A stretch of 24,633 nt of DNA from Darwinibacter acetoxidans_A (GTDB lineage Bacteria; Bacillota; Limnochordia; Darwinibacteriales; Darwinibacteriaceae): positions 1 to 24,633 of the forward strand of contig JBHGWS010000137.1 in NCBI GenBank assembly GCA_041936745.1, written 5' to 3'. The translations under genes and the position numbers were made by a program. Positions 7,276-14,771 of this stretch are shown piece after piece. The notes beneath the pieces are model-generated. The model was not told the DNA's origin. It was given only the letters and a program-made list of their open reading frames with translations, and made no database searches. Each line of letters opens with the position of its first letter. Position 1 is the first letter of the stretch.

Positions 7276-8856
7276 ATGAGCCTAAGTGTGAAAGAAAGCC
7301 GCCTTGTGGCGGTGAATCGATTGAGGGAAAACACGCTTCAGACTGTCCTACAGGGGCAAGTTGATCTACCGGCAACTGCAGCTCCGATTGAGCGGGTAGC
7401 CTGGGTGAAGGGGACACCAATTATTCAAAGCATTTCTACCGATCAAGACAGAGTTTATGTACAAGGGACGGTGGATCTGGTCCTGGTGTATGTACCTGAG
7501 GTGCCGGCAGGCGAGCCCGCGGGTATGAGGCGGGTTGAGTGGCCCGGTGCCCTCCCCTTTGACATTTATGTAGACGTGGTCGGGGCGGAGCCGGAGATGG
7601 CGCCGGAAGCCCGGGCGCGGTTGTTACTCTGCGAATGGGAGGTCCGGCCGGGCCAATACGCACTCGATCTGGATTTAATATTGGCGGTTACCGCAGCCGC
7701 CAACCAGACCTTGGAATATGCCGCGATTTGCGGTGCCAATATTGGCCGGGAGGCGCAGCTGTTCACGGAGGAAATTCTTTTAAATCCCATAACGCCGCCG
7801 CTGCGCTTGGCACTGAACCGGGAAACTTCCGGTATTTTAGAACTGCCGGCAGAAGCGCCGCCGCCGGCCAATGTTTTAGATGTCACCTGCCGGGTCAGCT
7901 TCGAGAAAGAAGCCGTCAATGCAGGTCAGGTGGTGCTTGTCGGTGCGGCAGGCTTTGATTTAATTTACGAGGCAGAAGATTTAACCGTCCATCAAATTGA
8001 GCTGGGCGATGCCCTGGAGTTTGAGTTTCGTTTGGAAGACGACCGGATTGAACCTCAGATGAGCTTGGCGGCCGATTTAGTAACTCGCTGCCAAAGTGTG
8101 CCTGTTAATGGCGGCAAGTCGCTGCGGCTGGAGCTGCAGCTGAAAGGCACGGTAGATCTGTTTGACCGGCGAGAAGTAATTATTTTAAGTGAAATAAGTG
8201 CAACGGGCAGTCAAGTGGAAACCCGCAAAGAATTTCTCAGCCTGGATAACTTTGTCAGCGAAAAATCGCAGCAGGGTACGGCGCAGGGCCTTTTGGAGAT
8301 CGGCCAGCAGTACCCGCCCATTCGCGAACTTCTCCGCTGCAGCGCAGTGCCCAACCTGACCGATTATTTTGTAGACCAAGATAAAATAGTCTTGGAAGGG
8401 ACATTCGATTTGGAATTAATCTACTTGGCTCATTCGGAGGAAGACGTGAAACCCCTCTATCGGGGTGTGTTTGCGGAAGCAATCTCTTTTCAGCAGACAG
8501 TTGTTGTGCCGGGGTTGGAACCGGGGATGCAGCCTCATATTGTCTTGGAAACGGTTAAAACATCACCTGATCTGATTAACCGGGAAACGGTGGAAATCAT
8601 TCTTACTTTCCGCGCCGCTGTCACTACTACTGAATATTTAGAGGTAGAAGCAGTAGTTGAAGCAGTGGAAGTGGAACCGCCTTTGGAGGATCCGCCCACC
8701 TTAACTTACGTGTTCGTGCAAAAAGGCGATACAGTCTGGAAATTGGCCCGCCAATACCACACGGACGAAGAAGCCATTTTAGAGGCCAATCCCTTTTTGC
8801 AGCAGCTGCCGGATCTTTTAAAGCCCGGCGACAAAATCTATATTCCCAGAGGTTAA
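7276..8856 (+). CDS. SPOCS (DUF3794) repeat protein with C-terminal LysM
   Basis: This protein has 526 residues. I read three beta-rich SPOCS/DUF3794-like repeats at about 39-140, 197-290 and 347-455. Each has the pattern of a pre-strand, a strand such as VYVQGTVDLVLVYV or IVLEGTFDLELIYL, and a later domain edge. An acidic linker (about 455-475) leads to a LysM domain at 477-524 (VQKGDTVWKLARQYHTDEEAIL, then LKPGDKIYIP). Proteins of this build are common in sporulating Clostridia and are linked to spore coat or inner spore structures; SipL of Clostridioides difficile, which has SPOCS repeats and a LysM domain and joins SpoIVA, is the best-known relative. I infer a similar coat-assembly role. 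ATG at 7276 has a strong AAGGGGGAGAG site. No signal peptide is seen. It follows the other LysM protein and ends in a terminator. Confidence 0.87.
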   Translation: MSLSVKESRLVAVNRLRENTLQTVLQGQVDLPATAAPIERVAWVKGTPIIQSISTDQDRVYVQGTVDLVLVYVPEVPAGEPAGMRRVEWPGALPFDIYVDVVGAEPEMAPEARARLLLCEWEVRPGQYALDLDLILAVTAAANQTLEYAAICGANIGREAQLFTEEILLNPITPPLRLALNRETSGILELPAEAPPPANVLDVTCRVSFEKEAVNAGQVVLVGAAGFDLIYEAEDLTVHQIELGDALEFEFRLEDDRIEPQMSLAADLVTRCQSVPVNGGKSLRLELQLKGTVDLFDRREVIILSEISATGSQVETRKEFLSLDNFVSEKSQQGTAQGLLEIGQQYPPIRELLRCSAVPNLTDYFVDQDKIVLEGTFDLELIYLAHSEEDVKPLYRGVFAEAISFQQTVVVPGLEPGMQPHIVLETVKTSPDLINRETVEIILTFRAAVTTTEYLEVEAVVEAVEVEPPLEDPPTLTYVFVQKGDTVWKLARQYHTDEEAILEANPFLQQLPDLLKPGDKIYIPRG

Positions 8857-8889
8857 AAGTAGGGGTCCTGCGGGGCCCTTCTTTTTTTG
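8857..8889 (+). terminator. Likely rho-independent terminator after the SPOCS gene
   Basis: AAGTAGGG (8858-8865) pairs with CCCTTCTT with one mismatch, and the inner TCC pairs with GGG. A run of T follows (8882-8888). It comes directly after the stop codon. Confidence 0.7.
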
Positions 8890-8929
8890 GGTATAATAAC
8901 CGCTAAAGATAAGGCGGGGGTTTTAAATT

Positions 8930-9364
8930 ATGATTTCGCTCCTTTTAGCTGCATTATCGGGGATTTTCATGGCCCTGCAGGGCTCGCTGAATTCTGCCTT
9001 GGGTAAAATAACAGGGCAGCTGGAAGCCACTTTTTTAGTCCACGTTGTCGGTTCTTTAGCAAGTTTAGGCCTGCTGATTTTCGGCCTGGGGCAGGGTTCT
9101 TGGCGGAAACTTGCCAAGGCCCCCTGGTATACTTATTTAGGCGGCCTTTTAGGCGTAGCCATCATCTTTTTGGTGGTTGCCGCCATCACGAAAATCGGCG
9201 CTGCCCCGGCCACTACGGCCATCATCGTGGGACAAGTCTCCACAGCCGCTTTAGTTGATACTTTCGGGCTTTTTGGTTTAAAGGCGGTTCCCTTCAGTAT
9301 TTGGCAGGGTGTCGGCTTGGTTTTAATGGCCGCGGGAGCCTGGCTGCTTTTATCCCGAAGCTAG
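8930..9364 (+). CDS. YdcZ-type (DMT superfamily) membrane protein
   Basis: This 144-residue, strongly hydrophobic protein has about five membrane helices: residues 1-22, 32-53, 66-88, 90-112 and 122-142. Length, helix count and the motifs ALQGSLNSALGK near the start and AIIVGQVSTAALVDTFGLFG in the fourth helix fit the half-size YdcZ/DUF606 branch of the drug/metabolite transporter superfamily. Such proteins must pair to make a full transporter; the substrate is unknown. ATG at 8930 has a G-rich site (GGCGGGGG) upstream. A TATAAT at 8892-8897 could serve as its -10, but no good -35 accompanies it. It sits between the terminator of the SPOCS gene and ispE, with a 55-base gap to the latter, and may be its own short transcript. 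Nothing in the neighbourhood hints at a substrate. Confidence 0.85.
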   Translation: MISLLLAALSGIFMALQGSLNSALGKITGQLEATFLVHVVGSLASLGLLIFGLGQGSWRKLAKAPWYTYLGGLLGVAIIFLVVAAITKIGAAPATTAIIVGQVSTAALVDTFGLFGLKAVPFSIWQGVGLVLMAAGAWLLLSRS

Positions 9365-9419
9365 AGCGGCAGGAATTTTCCCCTGTGTGCTGAAATAAAT
9401 GTATACAAGGGGGAGGGCT

Positions 9420-10310
9420 ATGGATCAGATCAAGCTTTTGGCCCACGCCAAAGTGAACTTAACACTCGATGTAGTGGGGCGAAGAAATGACGGGTACCAC
9501 CTTTTGGAAAGTGTCATGCAGTCTATTTCCTTGGCTGATCAAATCACCCTTTCTAAACGGCAGGGGGGAATTTCACTTCAGGTTAAAGGCGCAAAAAATT
9601 TATCGGCTGATGAGACCAATACTGCCTGGCGGGCGGCGGCAGCTTTTTTTGCAAGGCGCGGGATTGAACCGGGTGTTTGTATCGAGCTGGAAAAAAAGAT
9701 TCCCATCGCCGCGGGCCTGGGCGGCGGCAGCTCTAATGCCGCAGCGGTGCTTACGGGATTAAACAGCCTCTACGGCGGCGGCCTATCTTTAGGTGAGCTG
9801 CAGAAGATTGGCCTTACAATCGGTGCCGATGTGCCTTTTTGCCTGCAGGGGGGAACAGCTGCGGCGGCGGGCATCGGAGAAAAGCTAACCCCCATAAAAC
9901 CGCTTCCTCCTGTAACTTTCGCGCTTGTCAACATCCCCAAGGAAGTTTCTACAGCCGGGGTTTTCCAAAAGTTCCCGCCGGCCGCTTTTGGCAGTGAGCA
10001 CACCCGAAACTTTATAAAACTGCAAAACGACGCCAAATCTGTTTCTCAATTAAGCAGGAGTTTACAAAACTCTCTGGAAATTGTAACAACCACCTTAGTT
10101 CCGGAAATTGAAGTTTGGAAAAGACGCCTGATTTCAGGCGGTGCCGAGGCAGCATTTATGTCGGGCAGCGGACCCACGGTGCTGGGCTTGTTTAGTGAGC
10201 GGGAAACGGCTGCTCGGTTTCGCTCTAAGTGGGAAGGCCGGGTCAAAGTGATTTTGGCCGAGCCGGAAACAACCGGCGTAAAGTACAAGAACGGAGTGAA
10301 CTTACCATGA
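9420..10310 (+). CDS. ispE: 4-diphosphocytidyl-2-C-methyl-D-erythritol kinase IspE
   Basis: IspE phosphorylates CDP-methylerythritol with ATP in the non-mevalonate (MEP) route to isoprenoids. The 296 residues are typical. GHMP kinase motifs are all visible: AKVNLTLDVVGRRNDGYH (10-27), the phosphate loop PIAAGLGGGSSNAAAVL (95-111), the catalytic Asp in GADVPF (135-140), and MSGSGPTVLGLF near the C-terminus. ATG at 9420 follows AGGGGGAGGG; an in-frame ATG at 9399 would place the ribosome binding site inside the gene and is rejected. The stop overlaps the start of the next gene as ATGA, so translation is coupled. ispE also lies just before purR in B. subtilis, so this is a conserved neighbourhood with an extra nucleotidyltransferase gene inserted. 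Confidence 0.96.
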   Translation: MDQIKLLAHAKVNLTLDVVGRRNDGYHLLESVMQSISLADQITLSKRQGGISLQVKGAKNLSADETNTAWRAAAAFFARRGIEPGVCIELEKKIPIAAGLGGGSSNAAAVLTGLNSLYGGGLSLGELQKIGLTIGADVPFCLQGGTAAAAGIGEKLTPIKPLPPVTFALVNIPKEVSTAGVFQKFPPAAFGSEHTRNFIKLQNDAKSVSQLSRSLQNSLEIVTTTLVPEIEVWKRRLISGGAEAAFMSGSGPTVLGLFSERETAARFRSKWEGRVKVILAEPETTGVKYKNGVNLP

Positions 10311-11074
10311 AAGTGGATGCTGTTGTTTTAGCCGGAGCACTCAATGATGGCAAACTTGCGGAGGCCAGCCCGGAAAAATGGGAAGCGGTGATCCCCATTC
10401 ACGGCAAACCTATGGTCAACTATGTCATCGAAGTGCTGCAGGCCCTGCCGCGGGTCGAAAACCTGGTGGTAGTAGGCCCGGCCGAAATTGAAAAACACCT
10501 GCCGCCGGGCACCCGGTTGGTTGAGTGTGGGAAATCCCTGGTGGAAAATGTCTTCTTAGGTGTGGAAGCGCTCGCCGGTGAAAACAAGGTACTTTTAGTT
10601 TCCTCCGATATCCCTTTTATCCACACCGAAGCGATGGATGATTTTTTAGACAGATGCTCTGAACTGGAGCGGGATATCTATTATCCTTTGGTCTCCAAGG
10701 AATCCAACGAACAGGTCTACCCGGAAACAGTCAGGACTTATTTCAAACTGAAAGAGGGCACTTTTACGGGGGGCAACATTCTCTTAGCTGCCCCGCAGGC
10801 CATTGCCGGTTCCAGGGAAATTATGACCCAGGTTATATTCCAGCGCAAGAAACCCTGGAAGATCATCGGCATCTTAGGCTGTATGTTTTTAATAAAGCTT
10901 TTAATGAGCCGCCTCAGTTTAAGTGAGATCGAAAAACGGGCTCAGGAGATTTTGGGTTACTCCGGTGCCTTAATGATCACCCCTTATCCGGAGATCGGCA
11001 CGGATGTTGATAAACCGGCGGATTTGGAACTGGCCCAAAAGATGATTTCCCCCAACCATAGTAAGGAGGCGTAG
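10307..11074 (+). CDS. MobA-like nucleotidyltransferase family protein (variant)
   Basis: This 255-residue protein has the Rossmann-like fold of the NTP_transf_3/MobA group. It begins VDAVVLAGA, has the VIPIHGKPMVNYVIEVL stretch that follows the nucleotide loop (about 27-43), and a SSDIPF metal-binding element (about 104-109). The usual LAGGxSxRMG loop is altered: after LAGA comes LNDGKLAEASPEKWEA, which lacks the double glycine and the Arg-Met pair. It has a hydrophobic stretch, IIGILGCMFLIKLLMSRL, around residues 185-203, possibly a buried or amphipathic helix. The ATG overlaps the ispE stop by four bases and GGAGTG lies upstream. purR starts two bases after its stop. The nucleotide and sugar or cofactor substrate cannot be told from the sequence; the operon with ispE does not identify one, because IspD (the cytidylyltransferase of that route) has different motifs. 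Confidence 0.75.
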   Translation: MKVDAVVLAGALNDGKLAEASPEKWEAVIPIHGKPMVNYVIEVLQALPRVENLVVVGPAEIEKHLPPGTRLVECGKSLVENVFLGVEALAGENKVLLVSSDIPFIHTEAMDDFLDRCSELERDIYYPLVSKESNEQVYPETVRTYFKLKEGTFTGGNILLAAPQAIAGSREIMTQVIFQRKKPWKIIGILGCMFLIKLLMSRLSLSEIEKRAQEILGYSGALMITPYPEIGTDVDKPADLELAQKMISPNHSKEA

Positions 11075-11076
11075 CA

Positions 11077-11880
11077 TTGCGGCGAACGCATAGAATTGCG
11101 GCCATTACCAAAACACTAGTGGAACAGCCCGGGCAGGTCTTTGCCCTGGGGGACTTCGCCGATATATTCGAAGTTTCCCGGTCCACTCTTTCCGAGGATT
11201 TAGCCATTATCAGGCGGACCTTTGACCGCCTGGCGATGGGGAAAATAGAGACTATTTCCGGTGCCGTGGGAGGGGTGCGCTATCTGCCCGATTTAAGTGA
11301 AGAGCAAATTGGCGCCTCCATCCAAGACATCTGTGCGGCACTGCGCAAGCCCGCCAGGATTATCCCGGGCGGCTATCTTTATACAGATGATCTGCTCGCC
11401 TCGCCGGAGGTCTTACAAAAGATCGGCAGCATTTTCGCCACTAGGTTTCGCGCTAAAAAGCCGGAGTATGTGGTCACAGTGGAGACGGCCGGTATTCCCG
11501 TTGCTTTAAAAACCGCCTATGCTTTAAACGTACCTTTGGTGATCGTGCGCAGGCAGAGTAAGGTCTCGGAAGGCCCCGTTTTAACCATGAACTTTTTATC
11601 CAGTTCGCGCCAGGTGGAGACGATGAGTTTATCCAGGCGCGCCCTTGAGAAAAACTCTCGCGTCCTGCTGATCGATGATTTTATGAAAGCAGGCGGTACC
11701 CTGCGGGGTTTAGCCGATTTGATGGGCGAATTCGAATGCGAGGTGGTCGGCAAAGGAGTCTTTATTGAAACAGGCTGGCCTAAGGAAAAGTTGATCACAG
11801 ATTATCTGGCTTTAATTTACCTGCAGGCAGTGGACGAAGAAAAACGACGGGTTTTAGTCCGGCCCGCTGATGGGTTTTGA
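11077..11880 (+). CDS. purR: Pur operon repressor PurR
   Basis: The product has 267 residues. The N-terminal winged helix (about 1-75; FALGDFADIFEVSRSTLSED) is followed by a type I phosphoribosyltransferase-like domain. Its PRPP-binding loop is VLLIDDFMKAGGT (196-208). In B. subtilis PurR represses purine synthesis genes by binding PurBox pairs, and PRPP releases it; it has no transferase activity. The start is TTG at 11077, with AAGGAGGC six bases before, just after the preceding stop. It closes the ispE transcript. In Bacillus yabJ and spoVG follow purR; here glmU comes next. I did not find clear PurBox pairs in this window. Confidence 0.95.
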   Translation: MRRTHRIAAITKTLVEQPGQVFALGDFADIFEVSRSTLSEDLAIIRRTFDRLAMGKIETISGAVGGVRYLPDLSEEQIGASIQDICAALRKPARIIPGGYLYTDDLLASPEVLQKIGSIFATRFRAKKPEYVVTVETAGIPVALKTAYALNVPLVIVRRQSKVSEGPVLTMNFLSSSRQVETMSLSRRALEKNSRVLLIDDFMKAGGTLRGLADLMGEFECEVVGKGVFIETGWPKEKLITDYLALIYLQAVDEEKRRVLVRPADGF

Positions 11881-11884
11881 GATC

Positions 11885-11915
11885 CCCGGGCCTGTGGGCT
11901 AACGGCGGGTTTTTT
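11885..11915 (+). terminator. Possible weak terminator after purR
   Basis: CCCG (11885-11888) can pair with CGGG (11906-11909), extended by CC/GG across a two-base bulge, and six T follow. The stem is short, so the call is tentative. The 132 bases between purR and glmU hold nothing else that I can name; no spoVG coding sequence is present there. Confidence 0.4.
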
Positions 11916-12012
11916 CCTTTTCCCAAAACACCGGCAGGAAACGGCGGCTGTGTGCCTAAAATAACAAAGGGGTTTAAAAAATACGAATGGCCTAGACGAG
12001 GAGGATTTATTG

Positions 12013-13020
12013 GTGGAGACAGCTGCGATAGTTTTAGCAGCAGGCGAAAGCTCCAGGATGAAGTCGGACTTAGTGAAGGTGCTGCATCCCTTAGCCGGCT
12101 TGGAGATGATTAAGCACGTAATTCGTAACGTGCGCTTCGGATCTTTCGGGCAGATCTATGTGGTGATAGGGCACCAAGGGGAAAAAGTACAGGCTGTTTT
12201 AGATGGTGTCAAGTTTGTCAAACAAAAAAAGCGGCTGGGAACGGGACACGCTGTCGATCAGTGCCGTTCTTTTTTGGCCGATTTTGACGGCTCTGTTTTA
12301 GTAACTTACGGTGATACACCTCTTTTTCGCAAAGAGACGTTTCAAGAACTTGTGGCTTTCCACGAAAAGTCAGGTGCAAGCGCAACGATTCTCACTGCCG
12401 AACTTGCCGATCCAACGGGCTATGGCCGGATTTTAAGGGACGAACAAGGCGTTTGCGGCGTGGTGGAACAAAAAGATGCCACAGCCGAAGAGCTGGCCAT
12501 TAGGGAAATTAATACGGGGACTTATTGTTTTAACAGCAGGCTGCTTTTTCAGTACTTAAAACAGATCACCCCGGATAACGTGCAGGCAGAGTATTACCTA
12601 CCTGATGTCCTTCCTTTGTTTTTACGAGACGGTCACCAGGTGGCCGGCTATATCTTAAAAGATGCGGCAGAGAGCATGGGCATTAATGACCGCCGGCAGC
12701 TGGCAGAGGCGGAAGCCATTTTGCGGGATCGTTTAGCGCGCTTTTGGCAAAACCAAGGCGTCACGCTGATTGACCCCGAAACAATCTGGATCGAGTATGA
12801 CTGCATAATCGGGCAGGATACAATCATTTACCCCAATACTTTTTTGCAAAAAGGTACCGTCATCGGCAGCCGCTGCCGCATCGGGCCGAACTGCCGCCTT
12901 AAGGCAGCCCGGGTGGGGGATGAAGTAGTTATGGAAAGTGCGGTAGTTGAGGGTTGTTCTGTGGAAACGGGTGCTGTGCTCGCCCCGTTTACCTATTTAA
13001 CAAGTGAAAATGGGGGCTAA
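12013..13020 (+). CDS. glmU: UDP-N-acetylglucosamine pyrophosphorylase, C-terminally short GlmU
   Basis: Full GlmU (about 455 residues) acetylates glucosamine-1-phosphate and then joins the product to UMP to make UDP-GlcNAc, the precursor of peptidoglycan. This one has only 335. The uridyltransferase half looks complete: LAAGESSRMKSDLVKVLH, GTGHAV, TYGDTPLF, TGYGRIL, EINTGTYCF and EYYLPDVLP. It then has about four left-handed beta-helix turns (IGQDTIIYPNTF, IGSRCRIGPNCRL, VETGAVLAPFTYL) and stops at the place where E. coli GlmU reads PFARLRPG. The part with the acetyltransferase His, Lys and Arg residues and the acetyl-CoA site is absent. The next gene begins within six bases, so there is no leftover coding sequence. 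AGGAGG (11999-12004) serves GTG 12013 or TTG 12010; I prefer GTG for spacing. Confidence 0.9.
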   Translation: METAAIVLAAGESSRMKSDLVKVLHPLAGLEMIKHVIRNVRFGSFGQIYVVIGHQGEKVQAVLDGVKFVKQKKRLGTGHAVDQCRSFLADFDGSVLVTYGDTPLFRKETFQELVAFHEKSGASATILTAELADPTGYGRILRDEQGVCGVVEQKDATAEELAIREINTGTYCFNSRLLFQYLKQITPDNVQAEYYLPDVLPLFLRDGHQVAGYILKDAAESMGINDRRQLAEAEAILRDRLARFWQNQGVTLIDPETIWIEYDCIIGQDTIIYPNTFLQKGTVIGSRCRIGPNCRLKAARVGDEVVMESAVVEGCSVETGAVLAPFTYLTSENGG

Positions 13021-13026
13021 TTGGAA

Positions 13027-13977
13027 ATGATTGACCACGGTAATAAAAAACTGAAGGTTTTTACCGGCAATGCAAATCGGGAGTTGGCTTTGGAAATTTG
13101 CAGGCATTTGGGGCAGGAAATCGGCCAAGCAGAAATAACGCGTTTTAGGGACGGGGAAATCCGGGCCCGGATTTTGGAAACGGTCAGAGGAGCGGAAGTA
13201 TTTATAGTCCAACCCATCAATGCACCGAGTGCCGAGCATTTAATGGAATTGTTAATTATGGTTGACGCCATGAAAAGGGCGTCCGCCAAAGAAGTTTGCG
13301 CAGTAATACCTTATTACGGCTATGCTCGGCAGGATCGCAAAGCGCAGCCGCGGGATCCTATTACAGCTAAATTGATCGCCAATTTACTTACCGCCGCGGG
13401 GGCTGATCGGATGCTCACTATCGATCTGCACGCGGGCCAAATCCAAGGATTCTTTGATATCCCCGTCGATAACTTGACAGGCATGCCAATTATCGCTGAA
13501 TATTTGCTGCGGAAAAATCTTGAAGATATCCTCGTAGTCTCCCCTGATGTGGGCGGTGTTGTCCGCTCGCGGGAGTTGGCCGACCGCCTGCACTGTCCAA
13601 TTGCCATTGTGGATAAACGCAGGCCCACACCGAACGTGTCCGAAGTAATGAACATCATCGGTGATGTAGAAGGAAAAACCTGTGTAATTATTGACGATTT
13701 GATTGACACGGGCGGTACAATAGTCAATGCCTCCGAGGCAATTATGGCTCAGGGGGCAAAAGCGGTTTATGCCGCGGCCACTCATGCGGTGTTTTCTGAA
13801 CCTGCCGCCAGGATACTGCAGGAAAGCCCCATTAAGGAAGTTATTGTCAGTGACAGCATTCACCTGCCGCAAAACAAGCAGATACCGAAATTAACAACGC
13901 TCTCCGTCGCTTCTTTGTTTGCGGAAGCAATTAGGAGGATTTTCGAAGAGCTGTCAGTCAGCAAGTTATTTGTTTGA
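13027..13977 (+). CDS. prs: Ribose-phosphate pyrophosphokinase
   Basis: Prs makes PRPP from ribose-5-phosphate and ATP for purine, pyrimidine, His and Trp synthesis. The 316 residues align end to end with B. subtilis Prs. Motifs are TRFRDGEIRARI, the catalytic-loop region IPYYGYARQDRKAQPRDPIT, DLHAGQIQGFFDIPVDNL, VVSPDVGGVVRSRELADRL, DKRRP and the PRPP loop DDLIDTGGT (223-231). ATG at 13027 has GGGGG (13012-13016) about ten bases before it; an in-frame TTG at 13021 is the other option. It is probably co-transcribed with glmU, as in B. subtilis. The end of the gene overlaps the -35 box of the next promoter. PRPP made here is the ligand that controls PurR, encoded two genes upstream. Confidence 0.97.
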   Translation: MIDHGNKKLKVFTGNANRELALEICRHLGQEIGQAEITRFRDGEIRARILETVRGAEVFIVQPINAPSAEHLMELLIMVDAMKRASAKEVCAVIPYYGYARQDRKAQPRDPITAKLIANLLTAAGADRMLTIDLHAGQIQGFFDIPVDNLTGMPIIAEYLLRKNLEDILVVSPDVGGVVRSRELADRLHCPIAIVDKRRPTPNVSEVMNIIGDVEGKTCVIIDDLIDTGGTIVNASEAIMAQGAKAVYAAATHAVFSEPAARILQESPIKEVIVSDSIHLPQNKQIPKLTTLSVASLFAEAIRRIFEELSVSKLFV

Positions 13978-14002
13978 CTAAGCTTAGCAATAGTGATATC
14001 AT
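13974..14002 (+). promoter_or_regulatory. Sigma-A promoter of ctc/rplY
   Basis: TTGACT at 13974-13979 overlaps the prs stop codon. A 17-base spacer leads to TATCAT at 13997-14002, with an extended TG at the right place (TGATATCAT). It predicts a leader of about 25 bases carrying the AAAGGAGG site. Confidence 0.7.
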
Positions 14003-14033
14003 TATACGGAATGTAAAGGAGGCGGAAATCGGT

Positions 14034-14699
14034 ATGGCAAATTACCAGCTAACGGTGGAAAAAAGAACCGGCACCGGTAAAGCATATGCACGCCAATTAC
14101 GGGCAACCGGTAAAATACCTGCGATAGTCTACGGCTCCGGGCAAGAGGCCGTAAAACTTATGGTGGATACCAGAGAAGCGGCGAGAGCGGTGGCTGCAGT
14201 GGGCAGCTTGATTAACCTTGATGTGGAAGGCGAATCTAAAACAGTCCTGATCAAGGAGATTCACAGCGATCCGGTGCGCGGCGATTTGTTACACCTGGAC
14301 TTTCATGAAATTGATCTTACTAAAACATTGGAGATCACTGTACCTATCCGGGTCGTTGGGGAAGAAAACAGGCCCAGCGATGGCGGCGTTGTGACAACTC
14401 TGCTTTGGGAAGTGGAGGTTTCCTGCCTGCCTACAGATATCCCTGAATTTATCGAAGTTGATGTTTCTGAATTAGAATTGGACAACGTAATCAACGTCGA
14501 TGAATTAATACTGCCCGCAGGTGTGGAAATATTAGAGGAACCTGATGAAGCGGTAGTTAAAGTGGATATTCCTTCGCTTGAACTGGAAGAAGAAGTCGCA
14601 GAAGAGGAAGAGCTCGCCGACGAAGAGCTTGCAGAGGAAGAGCCGGCAGAAGGCGAAGAGGCAGAAGAAACGGACGAAGAGGAAGCAACAGAAGAGTAA
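14034..14699 (+). CDS. rplY: 50S ribosomal protein L25/Ctc (TL5 type)
   Basis: This 221-residue protein has the N-terminal 5S rRNA-binding L25 domain (VEKRTGTGKAYARQLRATGK, IPAIVYGSG, HLDFHEID) at about 1-92. It is followed by the beta-rich TL5/Ctc C-terminal domain (about 98-180), and a tail of about 35 residues made almost wholly of Glu, Asp and Ala. Ctc is a general stress-associated ribosomal protein in Bacillus and binds 5S rRNA. ATG at 14034 follows AAAGGAGG (14015-14022); an upstream TTG at 13974 lies inside the promoter and is rejected. It has its own promoter and terminator, so it can be expressed apart from prs. The acidic tail is common in this branch and probably flexible. Confidence 0.95.
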   Translation: MANYQLTVEKRTGTGKAYARQLRATGKIPAIVYGSGQEAVKLMVDTREAARAVAAVGSLINLDVEGESKTVLIKEIHSDPVRGDLLHLDFHEIDLTKTLEITVPIRVVGEENRPSDGGVVTTLLWEVEVSCLPTDIPEFIEVDVSELELDNVINVDELILPAGVEILEEPDEAVVKVDIPSLELEEEVAEEEELADEELAEEEPAEGEEAEETDEEEATEE

Positions 14700-14716
14700 A
14701 CTTGGGTTTTACAAAC

Positions 14717-14748
14717 ACGCACAGTGCCTCTCACTGTGCGTTCTTTCT
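14717..14748 (+). terminator. Rho-independent terminator of ctc/rplY
   Basis: A perfect ten-pair stem, ACGCACAGTG (14717-14726) with CACTGTGCGT (14732-14741), encloses a CCTCT loop. It is followed by TTCTTTCT, a slightly broken T tract. Confidence 0.85.
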
Positions 14749-14771
14749 GATCCCTTTAGGAGGCAAAACAG

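Noticed and set aside
8892..8897. TATAAT as a promoter -10 for the YdcZ-type gene
   Set aside because: The hexamer is perfect, but the place for the -35 falls in the G/C-rich terminator stem and the extended TG is one base off; kept only as a remark in the gene entry.
11877..12113. An open frame across the purR-glmU gap
   Set aside because: It runs through the weak hairpin and into glmU in another frame, has no ribosome binding site, and does not look like SpoVG.
13384..13872. A 162-codon open frame on the minus strand inside prs
   Set aside because: It lies wholly within a well-identified gene on the other strand and shows no recognisable motif.
14303..14734. A Ser-rich open frame on the minus strand opposite the ctc tail
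   Set aside because: The long Ser runs are just the reverse reading of the GAA/GAG-rich acidic tail of Ctc.
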